Positions 43,383-52,569 are shown, numbered from the stretch's first letter. The stretch is DNA of 64,000 nucleotides from APNM01 sp040361335 (GCF_040361335.1 NZ_APNM01000011.1:67706-131705), one strand, 5' to 3'. Notes: generated by a model not told the origin, from the letters alone. Program-made: numbers and translations.

Positions 43383-44744
43383 TCAGCCCCGCGCGATCAA
43401 GCGCAGCCCCCGCCGCCAGGCCAGGCCGCCGGCCACCAGGCCGGCGGCCGTGGCGGCGGCGAACACGCCGCCCAGGCTACCCCACGCCGCCGCGAGCCAG
43501 GCCAACGGCACGTACAGCACGAAGGTCCGCAGCGCCATGAGAGCGGTCGCCGCCAACGGCCGGCCGGCGGCGTTGAGGGCCGCGTTCACGCAGATCAGGA
43601 CACCGTAGCCGGTGAAGCTGACCGGCACCAGCCACAGGTACAGCGTGGCCGCGCCGACGGTCTCCGGGTGGTCGTCGAACAACGCGGCGAGGCTCGGCGC
43701 TGCCAGCGCCAGCAGGCCGGCCACCAGCACGCCGTAACCCAGGCAGAAGACCGCCGCGCCGCGCAACGCGCGCGCCACCCGGTCCACGTGACCGCCGCCC
43801 CAGTTCTGGCCCACGACCGGACCGAGCCCCGCGGTCAGGGCAAGCAGCGGGATCAGCGCGAAGGCCTCGATCCGGGTGGCAACCCCGAAGCCGGCCACGG
43901 AGGCCGGCCCGAACCGGGCCACCAGGGCCGTGATCACGGCCACCGCGATCGGGTTGACCATGTTGGTGGCCGCGGCCGGCAGCGCCACGTGGAGGATCTC
44001 GCGCGCCGAGCGCCATAGATGCCCCGGCCGCGGCCAGCGCCAGGCGATCAGCCGCATGCGGTAATGCAGGATCGCGAGCGCCAGCACCAGCGTCGTGGCG
44101 CGCGCGGCCAGGGATGCCACGGCCGCGCCCTGGATACCCATCGCCGGCACCGGCCCCCAGCCGAAGATGAACAGGGGGTCGAGCAGGATGTTGAGCACGG
44201 CCGCCGCGGTCATGATCGCGCTGGGCAGACGCGCGTCGCCGCAGGCCCGGATGGCGTTGTTGCCCACCATCGGCACCACGATGAAGGGCATGCCCAGGTA
44301 CCAGATCGTCATGTAGTCCGCGATCAGGACGCGGGTGGCGGCATCCGCGCCCAGCGCGGCGAACAGGGGATCGATAGTGGCCAGACCGAGGGCCACGAAG
44401 GCCAGCACGATCAGGGTCGCCAGCACCAGGCTGTCCGTGGTCAGGCGGCGGACCTCGTCCTCGCCGCGCGCCCCGATGGCCCGCGACAACACCGAGGCCA
44501 CGCCGATCCCGAGCCCCAGGGCCAGGCTCATCACCGTCATCACCACGGGGAAGGTGAACGACAGCGCCGCGAGGGGCCCGGTCCCGAGCTGGCCCACGAA
44601 ATAGGTGTCGGCGACGTTGAAGGAGATCACGGCCAGGATGCCCCAGGCCATGGGCACCGACATCGCCGCCAGGTGGCGGGTGACCGATCCGCTGGTCAGA
44701 CGGGCCCGCGAGCCGGTCTCGCCCGGCGTGTCCCCGGCCGGCAT
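43383..44744 (-). CDS. MATE-family efflux transporter
   Basis: The 453-residue protein has twelve membrane helices and typical MATE features: MSVPMAWGILAVISFNVADTYFVGQLGTGPLAALSFTFPV near the N-terminus, and GLGPVVGQNWGGGHVDRV in the second half. Such proteins export cationic compounds or metabolites with Na+ or H+. The start was set at the ATG after CGGTCGCCTG, which gives the normal family N-terminus; 34 further open codons upstream are not membrane-like. The substrate is unknown. Confidence 0.92.
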   Translation of the reverse strand: MPAGDTPGETGSRARLTSGSVTRHLAAMSVPMAWGILAVISFNVADTYFVGQLGTGPLAALSFTFPVVMTVMSLALGLGIGVASVLSRAIGARGEDEVRRLTTDSLVLATLIVLAFVALGLATIDPLFAALGADAATRVLIADYMTIWYLGMPFIVVPMVGNNAIRACGDARLPSAIMTAAAVLNILLDPLFIFGWGPVPAMGIQGAAVASLAARATTLVLALAILHYRMRLIAWRWPRPGHLWRSAREILHVALPAAATNMVNPIAVAVITALVARFGPASVAGFGVATRIEAFALIPLLALTAGLGPVVGQNWGGGHVDRVARALRGAAVFCLGYGVLVAGLLALAAPSLAALFDDHPETVGAATLYLWLVPVSFTGYGVLICVNAALNAAGRPLAATALMALRTFVLYVPLAWLAAAWGSLGGVFAAATAAGLVAGGLAWRRGLRLIARG

Positions 44745-44893
44745 CAGGCGACCCCGGCGCCGGGACGGGGGTAGTGGGAAACGGGTCGGGTCATGCCGGA
44801 TCGGACACCATTCGCGCAACTGCCGGCATCCGGGCGGGCATGCCACGGCCGGCCGGCGAGAGGATACACGAAGCCCGCACGGAACCCCGCCCC

Positions 44894-45163
44894 TCAGCCG
44901 GGCCGATGCCGGCGCAGACGCCGCGAGAGCTTGGCCCGCCAGGCCCGGACGATGGCGAAGGTCCGCGGGTGCCGTCGGCGTGCATGGTCCAGCAGCCGCT
45001 GTATGAACGGCGAATAGGGCGCCAGCAGAAACCCGGCGACGAGCAGGAACAGGATCCCCTGGAGCACCGGCAGCACCAGCCCCAGCAGGCCCAGGAACAG
45101 CATCACCACGCCCGCGGTCACCCGCAGGCCGTCCCGCCAGGTCAGCACGGGGCGCGCGGTCAT
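44894..45163 (-). CDS. Small inner-membrane protein (DUF454/PGPGW-like)
   Basis: The 89-residue protein has two membrane helices (RVTAGVVMLFLGLLGLVLPVL and GILFLLVAGFLLAPY) and then a strongly basic tail (RRHPRTFAIVRAWRAKLSRRLRRHRPG). The turn GLVLPVLQGILFLLVAGFLL, followed by SPFIQRLL, is like DUF454 and PGPGW small membrane proteins. No function is known. The start could be the ATG used here or a GTG two codons upstream. It is divergent from the porin gene. Confidence 0.6.
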   Translation of the reverse strand: MTARPVLTWRDGLRVTAGVVMLFLGLLGLVLPVLQGILFLLVAGFLLAPYSPFIQRLLDHARRRHPRTFAIVRAWRAKLSRRLRRHRPG

Positions 45164-45322
45164 GCCCACGTCCCGCCCGGCGACGAGGCGGGCATGTCCT
45201 CGTCGCTCCCTGTCACCCCCGACGGCCGGCCGTGACGGGGCGTCGCCCGCTCGGGGTGCGTGGCGGCACGTGATTCAAGTAGGGTAAGAAACGACCTAGA
45301 AAAAGATAAGGGAGAGTCCGCG

Positions 45323-46681
45323 ATGCCCACACGTCTCGTCGGCGGCGCGGTCGCCGCCATACTGCTCTCGCCGGCCGCGCTCGCGGCCCCCTCCGAGCGG
45401 GAGGCCCTGCGGGAAGAGCTGGACGCTCTCAAGGAACGCGTACAGGAGCTGGAAAAGCGTCTCGCGGAGACCGAGACGGAGGCGGAACGCGCCGGCGAAA
45501 GGGCCGCGGCGGCCGCGCCCGATATCCAGGTCGGCGGCGCCCTGCGCTTCCAGCTCCAGCGACGCGGTGGCGACCCCAACGACCGCGCCACGGCCGGCGA
45601 GATCGACATCGACACCTTCCGGCTCAATTTCGATGGCGAGATCAAGGACATCGTGTTCTCCGCCGAGTACCGTTTCTACCCGACCTTCGACAACGCGCAT
45701 TTCATTCATCACGGCTGGCTCGGCTACGACTTCGCCGAGCATTGGCAGGGCCGCCTCGGCATCATGCAGGTGCCGTTCGGCATCCAACCCTACGCCTCGC
45801 ACAACTTCTTCTTCTCGTCCAACTATTACGTGGGCCTGGAGGACGACTACGACACGGGTGTGAACTTCCTATACCGCCGCGGCCCCCACGATCTCCAGCT
45901 CGCGTTCTTCAAGAACGACGAGTACGCGGGCGGCGGCGGCTTCAAGCGCTATTCCTACGACCCGCTCAACATGATCTACCGTGGCACGGTCGCCGGCGAG
46001 GCGGTCACCGACAAGGTGGCCATCGAGGAAGCCAACACGCTCAACCTACGCTACGCCTACACTCTCGGCCAGGGCACCACCGCCGCCTCCGAGATCGGCG
46101 TGTCGGCCCAGGCGGGCCAGATCTACAACGGCCTGACCCAGGATACCGACGGCCATCACTGGGCGGGGGCGCTGCACCTCAACGGTGACTACGGTCCCTG
46201 GAATCTGATGCTGCAGCTCGCACGCTACGAGATCGAGGCCGACCTGCCGGGCGACCGCGCGTTCACCGATGACATGGGCAACACCGGTACGATCCGCCTC
46301 GACGAGGACATCGTCGGCACCGGCGCCTACGCATTCGAGTACACGATGCCGGCGGAGGCCTGGACCTACCTGTTCAATGTCGCGTACACGCAGAAAGTGG
46401 CGATCGGCCCCATCTCGGAGCTGACTTATTACAACGATTTCACCTACGTAGACAAGGATGACCCGCGCCTGGAGGCGACCGTCCAGAACGTTTCGGGCAT
46501 GTCGATCCTGGCCGGGGCCTTCTTTACTTATGTAGACTTCGTGCTGGGCAAGAATCAGCCGTTCACCAACAGTTACGTGAACAGCGGGGGATTCGGCGGC
46601 GCCCAGATGACCGATCTGGGATCGGCGTCCGCCGACGACTGGAACACCCGGTTCAACATCAACGTCGGCTACTACTTCTGA
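45323..46681 (+). CDS. Outer-membrane porin with N-terminal coiled coil
   Basis: The 452-residue protein has a signal peptide ending in AALA. A periplasmic coiled coil follows (REALREELDALKERVQELEKRLAETETEAERAGE), then a beta barrel from about residue 70 (DIQVGGALRFQLQRRGG...) to the C-terminal aromatic NINVGYYF, the outer-membrane assembly signal. Strands such as RLNFDGEIKDIVFSAEYRFYPT recall phosphate-selective porin O/P types and related anion porins. The coiled coil may contact peptidoglycan or trimerise. AAGGGAGAG precedes the ATG. It lies just upstream of the betaine synthesis genes but has a separate promoter region. Confidence 0.88.
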   Translation: MPTRLVGGAVAAILLSPAALAAPSEREALREELDALKERVQELEKRLAETETEAERAGERAAAAAPDIQVGGALRFQLQRRGGDPNDRATAGEIDIDTFRLNFDGEIKDIVFSAEYRFYPTFDNAHFIHHGWLGYDFAEHWQGRLGIMQVPFGIQPYASHNFFFSSNYYVGLEDDYDTGVNFLYRRGPHDLQLAFFKNDEYAGGGGFKRYSYDPLNMIYRGTVAGEAVTDKVAIEEANTLNLRYAYTLGQGTTAASEIGVSAQAGQIYNGLTQDTDGHHWAGALHLNGDYGPWNLMLQLARYEIEADLPGDRAFTDDMGNTGTIRLDEDIVGTGAYAFEYTMPAEAWTYLFNVAYTQKVAIGPISELTYYNDFTYVDKDDPRLEATVQNVSGMSILAGAFFTYVDFVLGKNQPFTNSYVNSGGFGGAQMTDLGSASADDWNTRFNINVGYYF

Positions 46682-46786
46682 CGTGGCCGACTCGCGAGCG
46701 CGGCCGGGACCGCGCCCGCATCAAGCTCCCGCCGATCGGCCGTCGTTGCGGCCAGCGTTATTTTCGCGTTGCAGATTGCAACCGAT

Positions 46787-46816
46787 TTGAACGCCACCGC
46801 GGCGGCGCACTATAGT
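46787..46816 (+). promoter_or_regulatory. Sigma-70-like promoter of the betaine synthesis operon
   Basis: TTGAAC (46787-46792) and TATAGT (46811-46816) are 18 bases apart, about 76 bases before the gsmt start. They stand in a locally AT-richer stretch. Salt control is likely from the genes' role but no operator was recognised. Confidence 0.55.
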
Positions 46817-46892
46817 CGTACGAATACCTATACGTAGCCGCCGCGACGATCGGGAGGAGCCCACTTCACGGTAATCTTGGAGCGTCAAAGGC

Positions 46893-47726
46893 ATGAGTGA
46901 CAAAGACCAACCCATCCTGGACCCGGAACAGGAACAGGACTTCGGCCACGATCCCCTGGAGGTCCGGGACTCGGACCACTACCAGGAGGAATACGTCGGT
47001 TCCTTCGTCGAACGCTGGGACGACCTGATCGACTGGGAGCGTCGGGCCAGCAGCGAAGGCGATTTCTTTATCCAGGTCCTGCGTGACTACGGTTGCGAGA
47101 ACGTCCTGGATGTGGCCACCGGCACCGGCTTCCACTCGGTGCAGCTACTCAAGGCCGGCTTCAACGTGGCCAGCCTCGACGGCAGCGCCCACATGCTCGC
47201 CAAGGCGTTCGAGAACGCCCGCGAGCGGGGTATGGTGCTGAACACCGTGCTCGGCGACTGGCGCTGGCTGAGCAAGACCGTGGTCGGCCGCTACGACGCG
47301 GTGATCTGCCTCGGCAACTCCTTTACCCACCTGTTCGCCGAGCACGGCCGGCGGCGGGTGCTGGCCGAGTTCTATTCGGTGCTCAAGCACGACGGCATCC
47401 TGATCCTGGACCAGCGCAACTACGACGCGCTGCTCGACGGCAAGAGCGAACCCAGCCACTCGTACTACTACTGCGGGCAGAACGTCATCGCCGAGCCCGA
47501 GCACATGGACGAGGGCCTCGCCCGCTTCCGCTACGAGTTCCCCGGCGGCGACGTGTTCCACCTGAACATGTTCCCGCTGCGCCGCAATTACACCCGCGAG
47601 CTCATGCATCAGGTGGGCTTCCAGCGGATCGAGACCTACGGGGACTTCCAGGCCGAGTACAACCACTACGAGCCGGACTTCTTCGTGCATGTCGCCGAGA
47701 AGGCCTACCGCGAGGAGGACGAATAA
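46893..47726 (+). CDS. gsmt: Glycine/sarcosine N-methyltransferase
   Basis: The 277-residue SAM-dependent enzyme has motif I VLDVATGTGFHSVQLLKAGF and ASLDGSAHML. The glycine/sarcosine methyltransferase signatures are ICLGNSFTHLFAEHGRRRVLAEFYSVLKHDGILILDQRNYD and SHSYYYCGQNVIAEPEHMDEGLARFRYEF. It methylates glycine to sarcosine and dimethylglycine. The protein is strongly acidic (DKDQPILDPEQEQDFGHDPLE), typical for halophiles that make betaine this way, such as Halorhodospira. It is followed without gap by the second enzyme of the pathway. Confidence 0.95.
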   Translation: MSDKDQPILDPEQEQDFGHDPLEVRDSDHYQEEYVGSFVERWDDLIDWERRASSEGDFFIQVLRDYGCENVLDVATGTGFHSVQLLKAGFNVASLDGSAHMLAKAFENARERGMVLNTVLGDWRWLSKTVVGRYDAVICLGNSFTHLFAEHGRRRVLAEFYSVLKHDGILILDQRNYDALLDGKSEPSHSYYYCGQNVIAEPEHMDEGLARFRYEFPGGDVFHLNMFPLRRNYTRELMHQVGFQRIETYGDFQAEYNHYEPDFFVHVAEKAYREEDE

Positions 47727-48569
47727 ATGGGCAGCTACTCCGAGGCGGTGCGCACCGCCCAGAGCTACTACAACAGCGAGGACGCGGATAACTTCTACGC
47801 CACCATCTGGGGCGGCGAGGATATCCACATCGGCCTCTACAAGAGCGACGACGAGCCCATCGCCGACGCCAGCCGGCGCACGGTCGAGCGCATCGTCGGC
47901 CAGCTCAAGACCATCGGCCCCGACAGCCGGATCATCGACCTCGGCGGGGGCTACGGCGGCTCCGCGCGCTACATGGCCAAGCAATACGGCGCGCACGTGG
48001 TGTCGCTCAACCTCAGCGAGGTGGAGAACGAGCGCGCCCGCGCCCTGAACCGCGAGCAGGGCCTGGACAACCTCATCGAGGTCGTCGACGGCAACTTCGA
48101 GGACGTGCCCTACGAGGACGACAGCTTCGACATCGTCTTCTCCCAGGACGCCTTCCTGCACAGCGGCAACCGCGAGCAGGTGCTGCGCGAGATCAAGCGG
48201 CTCCTGCGACCGGGCGGCGAACTGATCTTCACCGACCCGATGCAGAGCGACAACGCGGAGGGCGGCCAGTTGCAGCCCGTGCTCGATCGCCTGCAGTTGC
48301 AGAGCCTGGGCTCGCCGGGCTTCTACCGCGAGAAGCTGGGTGCGCTCGGCTTCGACGAGGTCGGCTTCACCGAGCTCACCGAATACCTGATCACGCACTA
48401 CGACCGGGTCCGCCGCGAACTGGAGTCGCGCTACGACCGGGTGGTCGGCAAGCAGATCAGCCAGGAATACGCCGACAACATGATCAAGGGCCTGAACCAC
48501 TGGGTCCGCGCCGGCAAGGCCGGCGACCTCTGCTGGGGGATCATGCACTTCCGGCTGCCGCCTTCCTGA
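47727..48569 (+). CDS. sdmt: Sarcosine/dimethylglycine N-methyltransferase
   Basis: The 280-residue enzyme has motif I IIDLGGGYGGSARYMAKQYG. The SDMT-specific features include YYNSEDADNFYATIWGGEDIHIGLY, VFSQDAFLHSGNREQVLREIKRLLRPGGELIFTDPMQ and the C-terminal NHWVRAGKAGDLCWGIMHFR. It completes betaine synthesis by methylating sarcosine and dimethylglycine. The stop of gsmt and its ATG are adjacent (TAAATG), with the ribosome binding site (GAGGAGG) inside the gsmt end, so translation is probably coupled. Confidence 0.95.
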   Translation: MGSYSEAVRTAQSYYNSEDADNFYATIWGGEDIHIGLYKSDDEPIADASRRTVERIVGQLKTIGPDSRIIDLGGGYGGSARYMAKQYGAHVVSLNLSEVENERARALNREQGLDNLIEVVDGNFEDVPYEDDSFDIVFSQDAFLHSGNREQVLREIKRLLRPGGELIFTDPMQSDNAEGGQLQPVLDRLQLQSLGSPGFYREKLGALGFDEVGFTELTEYLITHYDRVRRELESRYDRVVGKQISQEYADNMIKGLNHWVRAGKAGDLCWGIMHFRLPPS

Positions 48570-48580
48570 CAAGGCAGGCC

Positions 48581-48679
48581 AACCACAGAGACACGGAGCA
48601 CACAGAGCCGGACACGGAGAAGGGACCGCCTTTCAGCGGTTCGCCTTCAAGCCTCTGTGTCCTCTGTGCCTCTGTGGTT
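48581..48679. repeat. CACAGAG-type inverted repeat, copy 4
   Basis: The arms 48581-48607 and 48653-48679 match at 24 of 27 positions around a 45-base core. It begins 11 bases after the sdmt stop. The core has its own small hairpin (ACCGC-CTTTCA-GCGGT). Confidence 0.9.
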
Positions 48680-48706
48680 CATCCCCTCATCAGCTAGAAT
48701 GGCGGC

Positions 48707-49597
48707 ATGACCGATGCCGCCCACAAGCTGGTCGTGGCGATCTCCTCGCGCGCCCTGTTCGACCTCGAGGCCTCGCACCGGGTGTTCGAGGAAGAGGGAC
48801 GCGACGCCTACTGCGATTACCAGATCCAGCACGAGGAGGACATCCTCGAGCCGGGCGTGGCCTTCGGCCTGGTGCAGAAGCTGCTGGCCTTGAACGACGA
48901 GACCCGGGAACGGGTCGAGGTCATCCTGCTGTCGCGCAACAGCGCCGACACCGGGTTGCGGGTGTTCAACTCCATCGCCCACCACGGCCTGGAGATCACC
49001 CGCGCCGCCTTCACCAGCGGCGCCACCCCCTATCGCTACGTGGCCCCGTTCGGCACCCACCTGTTCCTGTCGGCGGACCCGGAGGATGTACATGCCGCGC
49101 TCAAGGCCGGCTATGCGGCGGCCACGATCGTGCCGGCCCGCCAGCGCGCCCGCGCCGGGGGACCGCTGCGCATCGCCTTCGACGGCGACGCGGTGCTGTT
49201 CTCCGATGTCGCCGAACGCGTGTTCAAGGAACGGGGACTCGAAGCCTTCGCCGAGAGCGAAGTCAGCGCGGCCAACGAGCCGCTGCCGGGCGGTCCCTTC
49301 AAGGGATTCCTGGAAGCGCTCTACTACATCCAGTCGGAATTCGGCCAGGACGACTGCCCGATCCGCACCGCCCTGGTCACCTCGCGGGGCGCGCCCGCCC
49401 ACGAGCGCGTGATCCGCACGCTGCGCGCCTGGAAGATCCGCATCGACGAGGCCCTGTTCCTGGGCGGCAAGGCCAAGGGCGAGTTCCTGCGCGCCTTCGG
49501 CGCCGACATCTTCTTCGACGACCAGCAGACCCATGTCGGCGCCGCCGCCGAGCACGTGGCCGCCGGCCACGTACCGCACGGCGTCGCCAACGAGTAG
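48707..49597 (+). CDS. Cytosolic 5'-nucleotidase
   Basis: The 296-residue protein belongs to the 5_nucleotid (NT5C1-like) family: LVVAISSRALFDLEASHRVFEEEGRDAYCDYQIQHEED, RVEVILLSRNSADTGLRVFNSI, and the HAD-type RIAFDGDAVLFSD aspartate motif. The ending is AFGADIFFDDQQTHVGAA. It removes phosphate from nucleoside monophosphates. The start follows the right arm of the inverted repeat by 28 bases. In other proteobacteria the family is of normal length near 300 residues, as here. Confidence 0.9.
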   Translation: MTDAAHKLVVAISSRALFDLEASHRVFEEEGRDAYCDYQIQHEEDILEPGVAFGLVQKLLALNDETRERVEVILLSRNSADTGLRVFNSIAHHGLEITRAAFTSGATPYRYVAPFGTHLFLSADPEDVHAALKAGYAAATIVPARQRARAGGPLRIAFDGDAVLFSDVAERVFKERGLEAFAESEVSAANEPLPGGPFKGFLEALYYIQSEFGQDDCPIRTALVTSRGAPAHERVIRTLRAWKIRIDEALFLGGKAKGEFLRAFGADIFFDDQQTHVGAAAEHVAAGHVPHGVANE

Positions 49598-49630
49598 CGG
49601 TCCGCCCGCGCGCAACCGCCGCCCACCGCG

Positions 49631-50422
49631 ATGCTCTGGACGAGCCTGACCCTGGTCTTCGTCGTCACGGCGGGGATCGTCGCCGCCATCTTCGCCCGGC
49701 CCGTGCTGGCCGCCCGCCGTCGTCGCCGGGCGGCCCTATCGCCCGACCAGGCGCGACGGCTTGCGGACGCGGTGCCCCTGTATCCGCGGCTGCCGACAGC
49801 GGCGCGCGAACGCCTCGCCCGGCGCACCGCGGCCTTTCTCTCGCATATCCGCTTCGTCGGCTGCGACGGCATCGAGATCGACGAGACCATGCGCCTCGCG
49901 GTCGCCGGCCAGGCCTGCCTGTTATGCCTGCGCGACGGCGCCGACGTGTTCCCCTGGGTGCGGGAGATCCTGATCTATCCGGACGCCTTCTGGGTCCACC
50001 ACGAGGCGCCCGACGAGCTGGGCCTGGTGGACGACGAGCCACGGCTTCTCGCCGGCGAGGCCTGGGACGAGGGCCGGGTGATCCTGTCCTGGAGCGACAT
50101 ATCGGAGGCCCTGGCGGGCGCCGATCACAACGTGGTGGTGCACGAATTCGCCCACCAGCTCGATTTCGACGCCCCCGGCACCGTGGGCGCGCCGGCGCTG
50201 GCGGACTATGGCGACTGGGCCGCCGCGTTCGGGGAAGCCTACGAACAGCTGCGACGGGAGGGCTCGCCCGTGATCGATCCCTACGGCGCCGAGAACCCGG
50301 CCGAGTTCTTCGCCGTGGCCGCGGAAGCCTTCGTGCAACGCCCCGACGAACTCGCCGCGGCCCATCCCCGACTGTACCGGGTGCTGGCCGACTACCTCAC
50401 CATCGACCCGGCCCGAAGATGA
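49631..50422 (+). CDS. mtfA: MtfA-like M90 zinc metallopeptidase
   Basis: The 263-residue protein has an N-terminal membrane helix (SLTLVFVVTAGIVAAIFA). The peptidase part carries the HEFAH zinc motif (His171, Glu172, His175), and the third zinc ligand is likely the glutamate in NPAEFFAVAAEAFVQRP. E. coli MtfA binds the repressor Mlc and so affects glucose uptake. Mlc or the PTS is not known here. The gene lies 33 bases after the 5'-nucleotidase gene and ends before two consecutive inverted repeats. Confidence 0.9.
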   Translation: MLWTSLTLVFVVTAGIVAAIFARPVLAARRRRRAALSPDQARRLADAVPLYPRLPTAARERLARRTAAFLSHIRFVGCDGIEIDETMRLAVAGQACLLCLRDGADVFPWVREILIYPDAFWVHHEAPDELGLVDDEPRLLAGEAWDEGRVILSWSDISEALAGADHNVVVHEFAHQLDFDAPGTVGAPALADYGDWAAAFGEAYEQLRREGSPVIDPYGAENPAEFFAVAAEAFVQRPDELAAAHPRLYRVLADYLTIDPARR

Positions 50423-50460
50423 AGCATAGTGGCACGGGCATACCGGGCTTTCTCAAGACG

Positions 50461-50542
50461 AACCACAGAGTCACAGAGGACACAGGGATTTAAGAAGGAA
50501 GCCTGAACACGATCTTCTTCCTTGCGTCCCGGCTCTGTGGTT
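50461..50542. repeat. CACAGAG-type inverted repeat, copy 5, incomplete right arm
   Basis: The left arm 50461-50487 begins AACCACAGAGTCACAGAG; the right arm is reduced to the outer unit CTCTGTGGTT (50533-50542) preceded by degenerate bases. The core contains GAAGGAAG and CTTCTTCCTT, which can pair. It starts 38 bases after the mtfA stop. Confidence 0.8.
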
Positions 50543-50555
50543 TTTTGGGAAGATA

Positions 50556-50652
50556 AACCACGGAGGCACAGGGACACAGAGGCTTGAAGGAGGAACTTCA
50601 AAAAGCCTTGTTTCCGTGTCTCTTGCTCTGTGTACTCTGTGCCTCTGTGGTT
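50556..50652. repeat. CACAGAG-type inverted repeat, copy 6
   Basis: The left arm 50556-50581 and right arm 50626-50652 are nearly complementary. An extra outward unit (CGTGTCTCTTG) lies next to the right arm. Copies 5 and 6 lie head to tail with 13 bases between. It ends four bases before the stop of the minus-strand reductase gene. Confidence 0.88.
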
Positions 50653-50656
50653 ATTT

Positions 50657-51730
50657 TCAGGCCTCTTCGATGCGCAGCTCGCCGGATCCGGGCAGGCGCT
50701 TGACCAGGTCCTTGTCCACCAGCTTGGACGGCGTGTAAGTGCCGCCGTCGGGCGCGTGCGCGAGCATGTGTTTCACCACTTCCAGGGAGCCGTGCAGGGT
50801 CACGGTATAGCCGTTGGCGGTCTTGATCCGGGCGACACGCTTGGCGCCCTCGGCGTTGACCGCCTCGCCCCAGACATGGGTCGGCTGGCGCTCGCGGGTG
50901 GCGGCGTCCGGCCCGCGCACGGACTTGGCGATCCGCGACTTCATGAAGGACTGCACCAGCCCCAGGCCCAGCAGCGGCCGGATCCAGTTGAGGCGCTTGA
51001 GCCGCTTGACCAGCCCCGGCGAGGCGGGGATGTAGACCTCGATATCCGGGATGCCGGTGGTATACCACGCGGTGGAGACATCGCCCCAGGGAATGGTCAT
51101 GGCCAGTTTTTCGCCGTCGCCGAAATCGATCCGCCGCACGCCGAAAGCCAGGGGTACGGTGGCGATACCGCCGCCCTTGCGCACCTTGCCGCCGCCGGCC
51201 AGGCCCTCCACCGAGGTCTTGGCGGTGCCCGGCGAGAAGCCGGAGCGCGAGTCGAAGCCCAGCGTCAGGTGGGTGGCGTCCGGCAGGGCCGCCGCGAGAT
51301 GCGCGGCCACGCAGTCGGTGGGGATGACATCGAAGCCCACGCCCGGGCACAGCACCACGCCGGCCTCGTTGGCGAGCCAGTGCTGGGCGAAGGCGTGCTC
51401 GAACACCGCGATCTCGCCGGTGATGTCCAGGTAATGCGCGCCGGCTGTAATGCAGGCCTCGATCATGGGCGGCGCGGTCGCGGAGAACGGCCCCGCGCAA
51501 TGCAGCACCAGATCCACCCCCTCGAGGTGGCGCGCCACCTCGGCCGGGTCGTCGAGCCCGAAGGCGCGGTGCTCGAGACCCAGCTCCCCGGCCAGGGGCG
51601 CCAGCTTCGCCTCGCTCCGGCCCGCCAGGATCGGCGTCAACCCCTGGTTCGCGGCCTCGCGCGCGATCAGGTCGCCGCTGTAACCATAGGCCCCGTAGAT
51701 CATCCAGGTCTCGGTCTTCTTCCCGCTCAT
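50657..51730 (-). CDS. Saccharopine dehydrogenase-like / trans-acting enoyl reductase family protein
   Basis: The 357-residue protein has an N-terminal Rossmann domain: WMIYGAYGYSGDLIAREAANQGLTPILAGRSEAKLAPLAGEL, then VLHCAGPFSATAPPMIEACITAGAHYLDITGE. VVLCPGVGFDVIPTDCVAAHLAAALPDATHLTLGF is also typical. The group includes the trans-acting enoyl reductase of mycobacterial lipid synthesis, but most members are of unknown substrate. Its start overlaps the SDR gene's stop by four bases, so the two work from one transcript. Confidence 0.86.
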   Translation of the reverse strand: MSGKKTETWMIYGAYGYSGDLIAREAANQGLTPILAGRSEAKLAPLAGELGLEHRAFGLDDPAEVARHLEGVDLVLHCAGPFSATAPPMIEACITAGAHYLDITGEIAVFEHAFAQHWLANEAGVVLCPGVGFDVIPTDCVAAHLAAALPDATHLTLGFDSRSGFSPGTAKTSVEGLAGGGKVRKGGGIATVPLAFGVRRIDFGDGEKLAMTIPWGDVSTAWYTTGIPDIEVYIPASPGLVKRLKRLNWIRPLLGLGLVQSFMKSRIAKSVRGPDAATRERQPTHVWGEAVNAEGAKRVARIKTANGYTVTLHGSLEVVKHMLAHAPDGGTYTPSKLVDKDLVKRLPGSGELRIEEA

Positions 51731-52569
51731 TGGCTGCTCCCCTCGGTGCTGTTCTTCGTGCCCGCCACGAACGGCCGCATCGCCTTCCGGACTTCGTGGA
51801 AAAACCGTTCCGGCGCCAGCCGCTTCATCCGATATTGCCAGAGCGCCTTGCCGTGCGAGATCACCAGGAAGCGGTCTTCCATGGCCGCCCGGTAGAGATC
51901 GGCGGCCACGTCCTCGGCGCCGACCTCGGACTTCTCCATGACCTTCTTCACCATCGCCTTCTGGGCCGGATCGGGCGACTCGAAGCTGTCCAGGATGTTG
52001 GTGGCGAAGAAGGCGGGGCAGGCCACCGACACCCCGATGTGGTCGTCGTGGACCTCGCCGCGCAGGGTCTCCGACAGCGAGAGCACGCCGGCCTTGGCCG
52101 CATTGTACGCGGCCATGCCGGGCGCAGACGCGATCGCGGCGAAGGACGCGATATTGATGACATGGCCGCCGCCGCCCTCGCGCAGCAACGGCACGGCGGC
52201 GCGGCAACCGCGGACCACGCCCAGCAGGTTGATGTCGAGCTGGCGCTCCCACTCCGCCATGTCGCCCTCGGTCACGGTGCCGGCGGAACCGACGCCGGCG
52301 TTGTTCACGAACACGTCGACACCGCCCCACTCGTCACGCAGCCGATCGATCAGCGCGCTGAAGTCGGCCTCGCGGGTCACGTCCAGCCGCTGCGCGAAGG
52401 CCTCGCCGCCGGCGGCCTCGACCTCGCCCGCCACCCGCGCGGCGGCCTCGGCGTCGCGATCCGTGACCGCCACCCGCCAATCCTCGCGCGCGAAGCGCAG
52501 CGCCAGGGCGCGGCCCAGGCCGCTGCCGGCCCCGGTGATCGCCACGCGCTTCTCCGGAAAACGATTCAT
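51727..52569 (-). CDS. Short-chain dehydrogenase/reductase
   Basis: The 280-residue SDR has TGAGSGLG, NNAGVGSAG and a YNAAK active site (AAYNAAKAGVLSL). DRDAEAAARVAG suggests NAD preference. The C-terminal 60 residues, with DRFLVISHGKALWQYRMKRLAPERFFHEVRKAMRPF, resemble SDRs of acyl metabolism that associate with membranes. AGGAGAGAGA precedes the ATG. It is divergent from the histidine phosphatase gene. Confidence 0.88.
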   Translation of the reverse strand: MNRFPEKRVAITGAGSGLGRALALRFAREDWRVAVTDRDAEAAARVAGEVEAAGGEAFAQRLDVTREADFSALIDRLRDEWGGVDVFVNNAGVGSAGTVTEGDMAEWERQLDINLLGVVRGCRAAVPLLREGGGGHVINIASFAAIASAPGMAAYNAAKAGVLSLSETLRGEVHDDHIGVSVACPAFFATNILDSFESPDPAQKAMVKKVMEKSEVGAEDVAADLYRAAMEDRFLVISHGKALWQYRMKRLAPERFFHEVRKAMRPFVAGTKNSTEGSSQ

